Positions 22,527-31,110 of a stretch of 44,933 bases of DNA are shown in pieces. Every line of letters starts with the position of its first letter. Position 1 is the stretch's first letter. The DNA comes from a bacterium (GTDB lineage Bacteria > Elusimicrobiota > Elusimicrobia > UBA1565 > UBA9628), in assembly GCA_021796015.1 (NCBI GenBank), contig JAJYOT010000008.1, forward strand, positions 1 to 44,933. The letters run 5' to 3'. The translations under genes and the position numbers were made by a program. Under the pieces are notes generated by a model that saw only the letters and a list, made by a program, of their open reading frames with translations, was not told where the DNA came from and did no database searches.

Positions 22527-23698
22527 CTTTCGGCCGCGGCCAAAACGGGTTCTTCAATCCTTCCGGAGAAGGAATAGGTTTCCCCTCTCCAGGAGACGGG
22601 CTGCGTTCTCCAACCTAAAATCCAAGCGAAAAAGATAATGAGTTCGCTTGCGGGCAGGAGAAAAAAGGAGCGCCAGTTTGATTTCATGCCGGCGGCGCTT
22701 AAAATTCGCCTCTGCGCCAGAAATTTGGCCAAAAGGGCGGCCGTCATGAAAAAGAAGGCGGTTGAATTGACTCCCAATAGAGCCGTGGATAGGAGGAGAA
22801 GAGAAAATCCATGGAGAAATAAAAGTCCAAAGTAGCCCAAAGGTTGGCAACTGTAAATTGTGTGAGCCCAGCGGACTTGATGTTTAAGATATTTGAGGAA
22901 CCCGGAATCTTCCGTGACGCACTCAACCAAGGAGCGTGAAGCCGCGATATCGAGACCGGCGGACTTTACGGCTTCGCCTAAAACGAAATCATCGGCTAAA
23001 TATTGAGCCAGATAGGGGAATCCGCCGATATTCTCAAAAACATCCCGGCGAATCAGCATCGCCGCTCCCATGGCAAAGCGCATTCCGTAAGCGTAGGCCG
23101 TCATGGCCTGGGGGAGAAAATAGGCGTTGATGGACAAAGCCTCCATGGCGGGCCAAAACTTTTGGCTTTGAGCCCCTTGGTAAAAGGAGGTGACGAGGCC
23201 AATTTGGGGGTTTAAGAGTGGTTCCACCATTTGCTTTAAGAAATCCTTTCGGACTCTTACGTCGGAATCGGTGATCATCAGAAATTCGTGTTTGATGAAA
23301 GGTTGAGCGGCGGAGACGTTGTTGATTTTGGGGTTGAGCCCCAGAGGGGGATTGTCTCCGGAAAATACGATCTGAATGTCTAAATCCGGAAATTTGGTTT
23401 TTATTTTCTCGGCGATGGGAGTCGCGGAATCATCGGGAGAGGCGACTGTCAAGATAATCTGGAACTCGGGATAGTCCATGGTGCAGAAACTGTTCAGGTT
23501 TTCAAAAAGCCCTGTTTCCGCGTCTTTGAGCGGTTTGAGAATAGTGACCGGGGGGTAAACTTTGCTTTCGAATTTGCGTTTCTTGATAACCCCCGGCGCT
23601 CGAAGAGCGGTCAAGAGGGAAAAGGCTATTGAAAAAAGGGCGATGCCGTCAATGGTAAAGGCTAAAACCCCATGAACGGCGCCCGGTCCGAAAATCAT
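22523..23698 (-). CDS. hpnI: HpnI-type hopanoid glycosyltransferase (GT21-like)
   Basis: The protein has 391 residues: an N-terminal membrane helix, a GT-A domain, and two or three C-terminal helices. Ceramide glucosyltransferase-like motifs are ordered: VTILKPLKDAETGLFENLNS, MITDSDVRV (DxD-like), YLADDFVLGEAV, and HQVRWAHT (the Q-x-R-W motif). HpnI transfers N-acetylglucosamine to bacteriohopanetetrol at the inner membrane. It lies 6 bases after hpnJ and overlaps the hpnL-like gene by 4 bases. Confidence 0.88.
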   Translation of the reverse strand: MIFGPGAVHGVLAFTIDGIALFSIAFSLLTALRAPGVIKKRKFESKVYPPVTILKPLKDAETGLFENLNSFCTMDYPEFQIILTVASPDDSATPIAEKIKTKFPDLDIQIVFSGDNPPLGLNPKINNVSAAQPFIKHEFLMITDSDVRVRKDFLKQMVEPLLNPQIGLVTSFYQGAQSQKFWPAMEALSINAYFLPQAMTAYAYGMRFAMGAAMLIRRDVFENIGGFPYLAQYLADDFVLGEAVKSAGLDIAASRSLVECVTEDSGFLKYLKHQVRWAHTIYSCQPLGYFGLLFLHGFSLLLLSTALLGVNSTAFFFMTAALLAKFLAQRRILSAAGMKSNWRSFFLLPASELIIFFAWILGWRTQPVSWRGETYSFSGRIEEPVLAAAER

Positions 23699-23704
23699 GG
23701 CGGA

Positions 23705-25162
23705 TTAGACGGACGCCATGTCTTTGGCGGGAGACGCCGTTTGAGCGGTTTTTCGATTGCGCAGGTATTGGAAAAACTCTTTCCCTTCCCGCAGGCGGCG
23801 GCGGCGCTCATTGGGGTCTTTAAGCATTCCGGCGAGTATCCTCAAAATGGGCTTGGGGCGCGCGTAAAAGCGGGAATAGAAACGAAGTACCGCTTGCTCG
23901 ATTTCAGCGCTTGAAAGATGCGGGTAGTGAAGGGTGCAGGCTTGAGTGCCGTCGGAGCGGGACAGGGCGCTTTCGTCATACCATTTGTTGGCCATGGCTT
24001 GGCGATAGAGTTCGGTCCCTGGGTATGGAGCCGAGAGGGAAACTTGAATCGTCTTAACATCGAGTTCGCAGGCGTATTTCATCGTTTCCTCGATAGTTTC
24101 CTTGGTCTCTCCCGGAAGGCCGAGAATAAAGCAACCATGGATATCAATTCCCAATTTGCGGCAATTTTTCGTGAACTCTTTCGCGATATCGGTCCGGACG
24201 CCTTTTTTGATATTGTTAAGAATTTGCTGGTTCCCCGATTCATAGCCGACCAAAAGAAGTCTTAACCCATTTTCGCGGAATATCTTCAAATATTCATAAG
24301 GGATGTTGGCTCTTGAATTACAGGCCCAGGTTATTCCGAGTTTTTTAAGCCCCTTGGCGATTTCAACGGCGCGAGATAAGTTGGCGGTAAAGGTGTCATC
24401 GTCAAAAAAGAAATCCTTGACTTGAGGAAACATTTCTTTGGCGCGCGCCATCTCCGCGAGAACGCTGCGGGCGGAACGCACGCGGTAAAGATGTCCGCTG
24501 ACGGTTTGCGGCCAAAGACAAAAACTGCAACGCGCCGGGCAACCGCGTCCGGTATAAAGAGACAAATAAGGATGGCGGAGGTATCCGTTGAAATAATTTT
24601 CGATCGTCAAATCTCTTTTATAGACGTCAATGACCGAGGGAAGTTCATCCATGTTTTCGATGAGCGGCCGGTCGTTATTATGCGCGATGGCCCCATTTTT
24701 TCGATAGCTCATTCCCAAAACGCTTTCCCAGGGTTTTCCTTGGGCGATTTCGAGAATGGTGTAATCGAATTCCTCGCGAGCGACAAAATCGAGATGCGGA
24801 GCGGCTTCCAAGGATTCTTGCGGCAAAACCGCGACATGGGCGCCGACAAAACCAATCAGCATTTGAGGATAAGCGTCTTTAAGAACTTTGGCGACCTTGA
24901 CGTCGCTGTCAAAAGAAGGGGTCGAGGTGTGGATAACGCAGAGTTCAAAGCCCTTCGCCCTTTGAGTAACTTCAGCCAAGCTCAAATCATCGGCCGGAGC
25001 GTCGATGAGTTTCGAGTTCGGAATCATCGCCGCCGGTTGGGCCAGCCAAGTCGGATACCAAAACGACTTTACTTCCCGGGTGGTTTGGTAGCGGGATCCC
25101 GCTCCCCCGTCAAAACCTTCAAAAGAAGGAGGGTTTAAAAAGAGCGTTCTCATTGTATCCAT
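23705..25162 (-). CDS. hpnJ: HpnJ-type B12-binding radical SAM protein of hopanoid synthesis
   Basis: The protein has 485 residues. A cobalamin-binding-like domain (about 1-150) precedes the radical SAM domain with GRGCPARCSFCLWPQ, where C208, C212 and C215 hold the 4Fe-4S cluster. The N-terminus LFLNPPSFEGFDGGAGSRYQ and FWYPTWLAQPAAMIPNS are characteristic of HpnJ. In characterised bacteria HpnJ contracts the glucosamine ring of the hopanoid headgroup to a cyclitol ether, after HpnI and HpnK. AAGAGG lies upstream of ATG 25162. Spacing of 18 bases to the DUF6580 gene and 6 to hpnI supports one operon. Confidence 0.9.
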   Translation of the reverse strand: MDTMRTLFLNPPSFEGFDGGAGSRYQTTREVKSFWYPTWLAQPAAMIPNSKLIDAPADDLSLAEVTQRAKGFELCVIHTSTPSFDSDVKVAKVLKDAYPQMLIGFVGAHVAVLPQESLEAAPHLDFVAREEFDYTILEIAQGKPWESVLGMSYRKNGAIAHNNDRPLIENMDELPSVIDVYKRDLTIENYFNGYLRHPYLSLYTGRGCPARCSFCLWPQTVSGHLYRVRSARSVLAEMARAKEMFPQVKDFFFDDDTFTANLSRAVEIAKGLKKLGITWACNSRANIPYEYLKIFRENGLRLLLVGYESGNQQILNNIKKGVRTDIAKEFTKNCRKLGIDIHGCFILGLPGETKETIEETMKYACELDVKTIQVSLSAPYPGTELYRQAMANKWYDESALSRSDGTQACTLHYPHLSSAEIEQAVLRFYSRFYARPKPILRILAGMLKDPNERRRRLREGKEFFQYLRNRKTAQTASPAKDMASV

Positions 25163-25180
25163 TGGAATATACCTCTTGTT

Positions 25181-25687
25181 TTAGGCGACGGCCGGAATTA
25201 GTTTGAGAGCCGCCGTTTCAAGTGAGAAAAGAAGGGCGGTAAAGAATAAATCGCCGAGAGCTGAATTTCTTAAAAAGGGAAGAGCGGCCGTATAACACAT
25301 AATGAGGCCGGAGGCGTTATGGGCATAAAGACCGGAGCTTATCCAGACCCCAAAATTAGTCAGAACAAAAAAGAGGAGGGAACTTCCCAAACAAGCGGCG
25401 ACAACCGTCCTCGCATTGCGGCGATTCTTAAGCAGTAGCCCTAGGGCTGAGACCAAGATAAAAGAGACGTAGACAAAAGGCATTGTGGCGTGAAAGCCCA
25501 AAAATAAATCGCTGAGAAAAAGCGCGCCCAATGGGACGGTCAAAGCCAAAGCCGGAGTCAAATAAGCTCCGCCTAAAAGAGCGATGGCTGTTATCGGCGT
25601 GATGTTGGCGGGGTGCGGTAAAAGACGCGCGACGGCTCCTAATAAAATAACGCTGAGAGTAACAGAGATTGTTTTCTTGTGGTTCAT
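25181..25687 (-). CDS. DUF6580-family small membrane protein
   Basis: The protein has 168 residues with five or so hydrophobic helices. The start VILLGAVARLLPHPANITPI and LALLGGAYL-like segment with PLGALFLSDLFLGFH are the recognisable family pattern. The function of these proteins is not established; resemblance to vitamin or cobalamin transport (ECF-S type) proteins has been suggested by topology. That would suit its position directly before the B12-type radical SAM gene hpnJ, but this is conjecture. It lies 22 bases after tatC. Confidence 0.7.
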   Translation of the reverse strand: MNHKKTISVTLSVILLGAVARLLPHPANITPITAIALLGGAYLTPALALTVPLGALFLSDLFLGFHATMPFVYVSFILVSALGLLLKNRRNARTVVAACLGSSLLFFVLTNFGVWISSGLYAHNASGLIMCYTAALPFLRNSALGDLFFTALLFSLETAALKLIPAVA

Positions 25688-25709
25688 ACTGTTTATTATA
25701 CCAAATTAA

Positions 25710-26420
25710 TTAACTTCTCATTAGAAGGAAGCTTCCCTCAAATAAAAGAATGGAAAATGCGGCCAGCGCGATTTGAGACACCGGATCAGGGGTGACGAGA
25801 ATGGGAAAGATAAAGCAAGCCAGGTAAATTTGCCGCCAGTATCCTCTCAGAACTGACTTTTTAAGAACTCCGGCGTGGTTGAGGGCGTAGAGAATAAGCG
25901 GAAATTGAAATAGAAGACCGCAACCGAGCATCAGGTGAACGACAAAACTCAAATAGTGCGCAAGGCCGATTAAGGGCTTGATTCGGGCTGTGCGATAAGA
26001 CAATAAAAATTTAAGCGCGGCGGGAACGGCGACAAAGAAGGCCAAGGCTGAGCCGATGAGAAAAAGGATATAGGAAATAGGAAGCATGGTCCAAATTCGT
26101 TTTTTCCAAGCCTCCGAAAGAGCCGGAGCCGCGAAAAGATAAGCCTGTCCTAAAATTAGAGGCAGGGTGAGAATGAGTCCCGCAAAAGTAGCGACTTCGA
26201 GCCGGGTAAAAAAAGCCTCCGTTGGGCCCATAAATACGAGATACCCCACGGGTCTTGCCAAAAAAGAGAGAATGGGGCCGGAAAAATAAAATCCAATCGC
26301 GATGCCGATGGAAAGAATGGCGACGGAAACAGTGACCCGTTTTCTGAGTTCGTCTAGGTGAGACAGAAACGGCATCGGCGCGTCTTTCTGAAGGGGGGCT
26401 TCAAGGATTTCTGCGCTCAT
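25710..26420 (-). CDS. tatC: Sec-independent translocase TatC
   Basis: The protein has 236 residues with six membrane helices. The N-terminus MPFLSHLDELRKRV is the family hallmark that reads the twin-arginine signal. GPTEAFFTRLEVATFAGLIL is the conserved second loop with its Glu. It exports folded proteins with TatA. It starts with a 4-base overlap on the cytidylyltransferase-like gene, which puts it in the tatA run. Confidence 0.95.
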   Translation of the reverse strand: MSAEILEAPLQKDAPMPFLSHLDELRKRVTVSVAILSIGIAIGFYFSGPILSFLARPVGYLVFMGPTEAFFTRLEVATFAGLILTLPLILGQAYLFAAPALSEAWKKRIWTMLPISYILFLIGSALAFFVAVPAALKFLLSYRTARIKPLIGLAHYLSFVVHLMLGCGLLFQFPLILYALNHAGVLKKSVLRGYWRQIYLACFIFPILVTPDPVSQIALAAFSILLFEGSFLLMRS

Positions 26421-26806
26421 TTGACCGAAAAGACCACTTCTTCCTTGCCTTCAAACCAAGGTAGGCGCACGATCTCAATTCCCAGGCTTTGCACCAGGCG
26501 TTCTGTTTCTTCATCCGGCAGTTTCTGATCGTATCCTAACGCGAGAATATCCGGTTTTTCTTTGCGGAGAGATTCGGCAAAGCTATTTTCTTCGCCCACT
26601 CGCACGGAATTGGCGATTTTGAGGTCTTTGAGCCACTTGAGCCTCATTTGAGCCGGGACCGCATAGGGTTTTTTATTGTGGCTGTCGCTGGATAAAATCA
26701 CGACCAGCTCATCGCCCAGGTTTTTCGCTTCCATGAGCATTTTGAGATGGGCTTTGTGGATGCGGTTAAAGCAACCGGCGGTGAAGACTTTCCGTTTGGA
26801 GTTCAA
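26417..26806 (-). CDS. Cytidylyltransferase-fold (TagD/RibL/HldE-like) nucleotidyl transferase
   Basis: The protein has 129 residues, a single nucleotidyltransferase domain of the HxGH superfamily. VFTAGCFNRIHKAHLKMLME carries the first motif, with HKAH in place of HxGH, and ALGYDQKLPDEE follows near residue 95. Relatives activate sugars, glycerol phosphate or FMN with CTP or ATP; the substrate cannot be told. It sits between tatA (3-base gap) and tatC (4-base overlap). The changed Gly to Ala in the motif is unusual. Confidence 0.75.
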   Translation of the reverse strand: MNSKRKVFTAGCFNRIHKAHLKMLMEAKNLGDELVVILSSDSHNKKPYAVPAQMRLKWLKDLKIANSVRVGEENSFAESLRKEKPDILALGYDQKLPDEETERLVQSLGIEIVRLPWFEGKEEVVFSVK

Positions 26807-26809
26807 GGC

Positions 26810-27004
26810 TTAAAGTTTAGGAAGAGCGTCCGGGGTCTTGGTCGTTTCTGATTTTTGATCTTCTTCCAAGCCTTCCTTAAGGCCTTGCTTGAACATATTG
26901 ACGGCGCGTCCGCATTGTTTGGCGAATTCCGGGATTTTGTTGGGGCCAAACAAAATGAGCGCTACGATTAAAACGACTAGAATTTCTCCAAAAGAAAGAT
27001 CCAT
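26810..27004 (-). CDS. tatA: Twin-arginine translocase subunit TatA
   Basis: The protein has 64 residues. The helix EILVVLIVALILFGPNKIPE with its FGP hinge is followed by the amphipathic helix KQCGRAVNMFKQGLKEGLEE and a charged tail. GGAGG stands 7 bases before the ATG, directly after a 27-bp palindrome. It forms the Tat pore with TatC. A TatB role for the same protein is possible, as no second copy is seen. Confidence 0.93.
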   Translation of the reverse strand: MDLSFGEILVVLIVALILFGPNKIPEFAKQCGRAVNMFKQGLKEGLEEDQKSETTKTPDALPKL

Positions 27005-27015
27005 GGTTTTCCTCC

Positions 27016-27042
27016 AAGAGATAGGGACTGTCCCTATCTCTT
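27016..27042. repeat. Perfect 27-bp palindrome in the tatA leader
   Basis: AAGAGATAGGGAC and GTCCCTATCTCTT are exact 13-bp arms around one base. On the minus strand it ends right at the GGAGG of tatA. It lies between divergent tatA and the cytochrome gene. It could be an operator, an mRNA hairpin near the tatA ribosome site, or a REP-type repeat. A TATAAT (27044-27049) follows on the plus strand, about 13 bases before the cytochrome ATG. Confidence 0.7.
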
Positions 27043-27062
27043 TTATAATATCATATCACGAA

Positions 27063-27761
27063 ATGAAGCGTTTGAGCCTATATTTTTGGTCCGGAGCCGT
27101 AGCGGCGTTTTTCTTGTGCGCTTGCTCGAATAAAAAAATAGCGGGCGGAAACGGGCGCGCCTATTACCAAGCTTTAAATTGCCAGGTTTGCCATCGAATT
27201 GGGACGGAGGGTGGAGCTCAGAAAGGCCCGGACCTTTCTTTTGTTGGTTTTCGCAAAAGCGCCCAGTGGCTGAATCTTTGGCTTAAAAATCCCCAGGCTT
27301 GGAATCCAAAAACGCCGATGCCGAATTTTCATCTCTCTTCTTCCGCTCGAAAATCTTTGGTCGAATACTTATCAAGCCTTAAAGGTCAGGTTTGGGGCGG
27401 ACATCGTCCGTGGAATACCCCGGAAATTCGCCGCGATCCCATTTTGCGCGGGCACATGATTTATATTGGGGCCGGATGCGTGACTTGTCATGGGATTAAA
27501 GGCATGGGCGGATATCCGGATAATAACGTGGTTGGAGGGCTCATCCCGCCGCTTAACCAAGTGTCGCAATCATTCACTAAAAAGGAACTGGTTCAAAAAA
27601 TAAAGTTTGGAGCAATTCCACAAAAAGCCGATCCCAATGGGCCCGAGCCGCTTCTTCAAATGCCCGCCTGGGGAGAGGTCTTAAGCGACGGCGAAATTTC
27701 TGCGGTTGCCGATTATTTGCTTTCGCTGAAAGGCCGTAAATCTTCCGCGGGAAATTGGTAG
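27063..27761 (+). CDS. Diheme cytochrome c lipoprotein
   Basis: The protein has 232 residues from ATG 27063; the longer frame from 26889 runs back through tatA and is rejected. The lipoprotein signal is VAAFFLCAC, with the lipid Cys at 21. Two class I cytochrome c domains carry CQVCH (40-44) and CVTCH (about 140). Distal ligand segments are PMPNFHLS and LQMPAWGEVLSDGEISAVAD. It should carry electrons in the periplasm. With TATAAT only about 13 bases upstream and no ribosome site, its mRNA may be leaderless. ruvA follows after 11 bases. Confidence 0.88.
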   Translation: MKRLSLYFWSGAVAAFFLCACSNKKIAGGNGRAYYQALNCQVCHRIGTEGGAQKGPDLSFVGFRKSAQWLNLWLKNPQAWNPKTPMPNFHLSSSARKSLVEYLSSLKGQVWGGHRPWNTPEIRRDPILRGHMIYIGAGCVTCHGIKGMGGYPDNNVVGGLIPPLNQVSQSFTKKELVQKIKFGAIPQKADPNGPEPLLQMPAWGEVLSDGEISAVADYLLSLKGRKSSAGNW

Positions 27762-27772
27762 GATAGGGCGTC

Positions 27773-28396
27773 ATGGCGATTGCGAGTTTGCGCGGGCGAG
27801 TGATTGACTCCGAAAACGAGCGCTTGGTCGTCGAGGTTTCGGGAGTGGGCTATGAGGTTTTCGTTTCTCGGAGCGTTTTAGAGCGGGCGTCTTCAATGCA
27901 AAACCAGGAGACTGTGTTTCAAATCGTTTCAGTTTCCGGAATGTATGGCGGCGGAGAAACCCTTTACGGATTTTTAACCAAGGAAGAAAAAGAGGCGTTT
28001 CTTCTTTTTAAGGATAATATTCCAGGAACCGGAGCCAAGAAGGCTTTGGAATACATGGAAAAGGCGGCAAAATCTTTCCCTGACTTTCGGCGCGCGATTA
28101 TTGAAAAAGACGCCAAGGTCTTGGCCGGAATTTTTGGCTTTACGTCCAAAACCGCGGACAAATTAATTGCTGGGCTTAAGGATAAAATGGGGCAGGCGTC
28201 TTGGTCCGGTCCTGAAAAAATGAAGCATTTTCAAATACCGGCGGACGCCTCTTTATCGCGGGCCTTAAGCGCTTTATCCGCTTTGGGCTATAAAAATATG
28301 GAGGCGCGAACGGCTTTGCAAGCCGTTATGGACGAAAACGGGGCGGCCAATCTCGCCGCGGAAGAAATTGTTCGCCTAGCGCTTAAGAAACTCTAA
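27773..28396 (+). CDS. ruvA: Holliday junction protein RuvA
   Basis: The protein has 207 residues with three domains: OB fold ([20 protein letters not shown]), tandem helix-hairpin-helix ([20 protein letters not shown] and [20 protein letters not shown]), and the C-terminal RuvB-binding helices ([20 protein letters not shown]). It binds four-way junctions as tetramers and loads RuvB. Its stop overlaps the ruvB start (TAATG). RuvC is not in the window. Confidence 0.93.
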   Translation: MAIASLRGRVIDSENERLVVEVSGVGYEVFVSRSVLERASSMQNQETVFQIVSVSGMYGGGETLYGFLTKEEKEAFLLFKDNIPGTGAKKALEYMEKAAKSFPDFRRAIIEKDAKVLAGIFGFTSKTADKLIAGLKDKMGQASWSGPEKMKHFQIPADASLSRALSALSALGYKNMEARTALQAVMDENGAANLAAEEIVRLALKKL

Positions 28397-29427
28397 TGGA
28401 TGATTTAGCCGACTCGATTTTGACTCCTGAAACTTCTGCGGGGGAAGAAGTTTTTGATAAGGCCCTTCGCCCCAAAACCCTGGATGAGTTTATCGGCCAA
28501 GAAAAGCTGAAGGCAAACTTGCGCGTTTTTATCGAGGCCGCGCGCAAGAGAAAAGAGCCCTTGGACCATTGTTTGTTTTATTCTCCGCCGGGGTTGGGAA
28601 AGACGACTTTATCCTATATTTTGGCGCGGGAGATGGGCGTTAATTTGAGGACTTCTTCCGGGCCTATCCTGGAGCGCGCCGGGGACTTGGCCGCTCTTTT
28701 GACCGACTTAAGCGAAGGAGACATCTTTTTTATCGATGAAATTCACCGCTTAAACGCGATTGTGGAAGAGGCTTTGTATCCGGTGATGGAGGACTTCACC
28801 TTTTTTGTCTCGACCGGCAAAGGCCCTTCCGCTTCAACTTTGAAATTGGCGGTTCCGCGTTTTACCTTGGTGGGGGCGACGACGCGGGCGGGGCTTTTGA
28901 CCGGGCCTTTGAGAGATCGCTTCGGTATCGTCGGAAATCTCGGTTTTTACGATAACGGAGAACTCGAAAAAATAGTTCTTAGAAGCGCGGGCATTTTAAA
29001 GGTTCGCATGTCTGATGACGGAGCTTCTGAGATTGCCAGTCGTTGCCGTCAAACGCCAAGAATCGCCAACCGCCTCTTGCGCCGCATTCGAGATTTTGCC
29101 GATATCAAAGGCCGCGGCTTCATTGACGGCCCCATCGCTCGTTATGCCTTGGATGCCCTTGAAGTAGATGTTGCCGGTTTAGACGCGATTGACAGACGGC
29201 TTCTTTTTGCCCTCATTGAAAAATTTTCCGGTGGCCCGGTCGGACTTGAAAACTTGGCCATTGCCATTGGGGAAGAGTTGGATACATTAACCGATGTCAT
29301 TGAGCCTTTTCTGATTCAATCTGGTTTTATGTCCCGCACGCCTAGAGGAAGAGTCGCCTCTCAAAAAGCGTATCGGCATTTAAATTTTCCCGTTCCCTCA
29401 ACGCAGCCAGATGGCGGACTTTTCTAA
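28396..29427 (+). CDS. ruvB: Holliday junction branch-migration helicase RuvB
   Basis: The protein has 343 residues. [20 protein letters not shown] opens the AAA+ domain. Walker A is SPPGLGKTT, with Ser replacing the usual Gly at the first position, and Walker B is [10 protein letters not shown]. Sensor 1 region [20 protein letters not shown] and the C-terminal winged helix with [20 protein letters not shown] are all present. The hexamer drives branch migration at junctions held by RuvA. It overlaps the next gene by 17 bases. Confidence 0.96.
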   Translation: MDDLADSILTPETSAGEEVFDKALRPKTLDEFIGQEKLKANLRVFIEAARKRKEPLDHCLFYSPPGLGKTTLSYILAREMGVNLRTSSGPILERAGDLAALLTDLSEGDIFFIDEIHRLNAIVEEALYPVMEDFTFFVSTGKGPSASTLKLAVPRFTLVGATTRAGLLTGPLRDRFGIVGNLGFYDNGELEKIVLRSAGILKVRMSDDGASEIASRCRQTPRIANRLLRRIRDFADIKGRGFIDGPIARYALDALEVDVAGLDAIDRRLLFALIEKFSGGPVGLENLAIAIGEELDTLTDVIEPFLIQSGFMSRTPRGRVASQKAYRHLNFPVPSTQPDGGLF

Positions 29428-30559
29428 AAAATTTTTCAAAATTAGCTCCTTGGTTTTAATTCCGGTTTTGCTTGTCCATTTAAACGTTTGGGCTCATGAA
29501 CGAGATATTCGCGTGGGCATCGTTCCTCAAGCGGATTCCTTCGTTTTTGTCCCGCGTGGCCATTTCCAAACAGTGGATTTTTTGGGGCGTCAAAAAGACC
29601 TCATTGATGGGAAGGTTTATATGGTTAAACCCTCGGCGAAACTTTTGTCGTTGGGCTCTTGGACCTTGCCGGCCAGGGCGTGGATCCGGAGTCGCGACCC
29701 CGACGCCGCTTTATGGATTGGGGGTAGGCGTTATCCGGGGAGCTTCCTTGTCCTTTTAAATTCCAATAAGACGGTCACTGGAGTTGAAATTCTAGGAATG
29801 GAAACTTATTTGTTGGGCGTGGTCGGACACGAAATGGACGCCTCTTGGCCGCTTGAGGCATTAAAGGCTCAAGCGGTGATGGCCCGGACCTTCGCTTATT
29901 TTCAGCTTGAAAAATATCACGCTCATGGCTACGATCTCGGCGATGATGCGGGATCTCAAATGTACGGAGGCGTCAACCATACTCCGAAAAATATTATTCT
30001 GGCGGTTCGTGAAACCAAGGGAGAGGTTTTAGGGTATAAAGGGAAGCTATTAAGCGTTTATTATCATTCTTGTTGCGGCGGGCACACTGCGGATGCGGGA
30101 TGGGTGTGGGGTTTTAAACGCACGCCCAAACCCTTAAGAGGCGTTTCGGATCCTTACTGTAAAATTTCTCCTTATTACCGTTGGAAGGCATTTTTTAGAA
30201 CTGATGAAATCAAGGCGGCTCTTGAGAATCGCCATCTGATAGGCGGAGCGCTTAAGTTTTTCCGGCTCGGCTCTGAAAAATATGACTATATAAAAAGTTT
30301 TAAGGCGCAAATTGGAAACACCGCGCTGGTTGTTGACGCGAATCGTTTTCGTTTAGCTTTGGGGGCTTCCAGCCTGAAAAGCGTGCGGATTTTTAGGATG
30401 AGAAAAGAAGACAATGGTATGGAATTTGAGGGAGGCGGTTCCGGGCACGGGGTGGGCTTGTGCCAGTGGGGGGCGCGCGGGCAGGCCATGCTTGGCCGAA
30501 ACTATGAAAAGATACTTAAATTTTATTTTCCAGGGTCGGTTCTTTCTGTCGTCGAGTAA
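29411..30559 (+). CDS. SpoIID/LytB-domain exported protein
   Basis: The protein has 382 residues with a signal peptide ([18 protein letters not shown]). The SpoIID domain spans about 110-375: [20 protein letters not shown] contains the conserved catalytic Glu-type residue, [20 protein letters not shown] supplies the Cys/His segment, and [20 protein letters not shown] is the closing signature. SpoIID of sporulating bacteria is a lytic transglycosylase on stripped glycans; in Gram-negatives the family probably trims septal or tip peptidoglycan. It often follows ruvB or precedes queA in such genomes, as here. Confidence 0.88.
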   Translation: MADFSKKFFKISSLVLIPVLLVHLNVWAHERDIRVGIVPQADSFVFVPRGHFQTVDFLGRQKDLIDGKVYMVKPSAKLLSLGSWTLPARAWIRSRDPDAALWIGGRRYPGSFLVLLNSNKTVTGVEILGMETYLLGVVGHEMDASWPLEALKAQAVMARTFAYFQLEKYHAHGYDLGDDAGSQMYGGVNHTPKNIILAVRETKGEVLGYKGKLLSVYYHSCCGGHTADAGWVWGFKRTPKPLRGVSDPYCKISPYYRWKAFFRTDEIKAALENRHLIGGALKFFRLGSEKYDYIKSFKAQIGNTALVVDANRFRLALGASSLKSVRIFRMRKEDNGMEFEGGGSGHGVGLCQWGARGQAMLGRNYEKILKFYFPGSVLSVVE

Positions 30560-30672
30560 AAGCGGTCTTTTTAAGTTTTAGGGCCGTAGCCTCTTGAATC
30601 TTTGTTCTAGTTCTGTTAATCTGTTGGAGGCGCTGTTTGGCCAATGGTTTCAAGAGAAATTGGAGAACGATC

Positions 30673-31110
30673 ATGAACTATCATTTGAAACGAATTAATC
30701 CGTACTGGCATAATCACCCCATGATTCCCACGGGAGTCATGGTGGGAGTCATTTGCGCGGCTATGGGTTTTGTCGCGCAACGAGCGGCCATTGAAATCAT
30801 TGGGGTCGGCATAGCGGGCTTGTCTCTCTTTGTGGCGGTGAAACCCGTTTTTTCGCTGCTGTTTTCGCTGGTCGGGCTCTTTGGAGGAATCAGTACGTTT
30901 TTAATCGCTCCCGGTCTCAACGCCGATAGCTTGACGCCTCTTCTTAAGTTTATCTCCATTCTTCTCTTCACCGCTTTTTATGCGGCGCTGATGGACGCGA
31001 TGTTGTTACTGGTGGCTGTGATTTATAATTTTCTGGTGGGGCCCGGCGGGCTTTCGGGGTTGCACCTTGAATTATCCGAGGCGGAGGCTGAGGAAGAGAC
31101 CGAGGGATGA
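30673..31110 (+). CDS. Small integral membrane protein of unknown function
   Basis: The protein has 145 residues from ATG 30673, which follows GGAG; an in-frame ATG at 30637 is less well placed. Three or four hydrophobic helices (MVGVICAAMGFVAQRAAIEI to LMDAMLLLVAVIYNFLVG) are followed by an acidic tail (EAEAEEETEG). It is not a family I recognise. It opens the signalling gene run and overlaps the regulator by ATGA, so it may be a membrane partner of that system. A 113-base gap separates it from the SpoIID gene and may hold the operon promoter (weak TTGAAT / TAATCT). Confidence 0.6.
   Translation: MNYHLKRINPYWHNHPMIPTGVMVGVICAAMGFVAQRAAIEIIGVGIAGLSLFVAVKPVFSLLFSLVGLFGGISTFLIAPGLNADSLTPLLKFISILLFTAFYAALMDAMLLLVAVIYNFLVGPGGLSGLHLELSEAEAEEETEG

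Noticed and set aside
24422..25138. 238-codon plus-strand frame
   Set aside because: It lies wholly opposite hpnJ, whose radical SAM motifs are clear.
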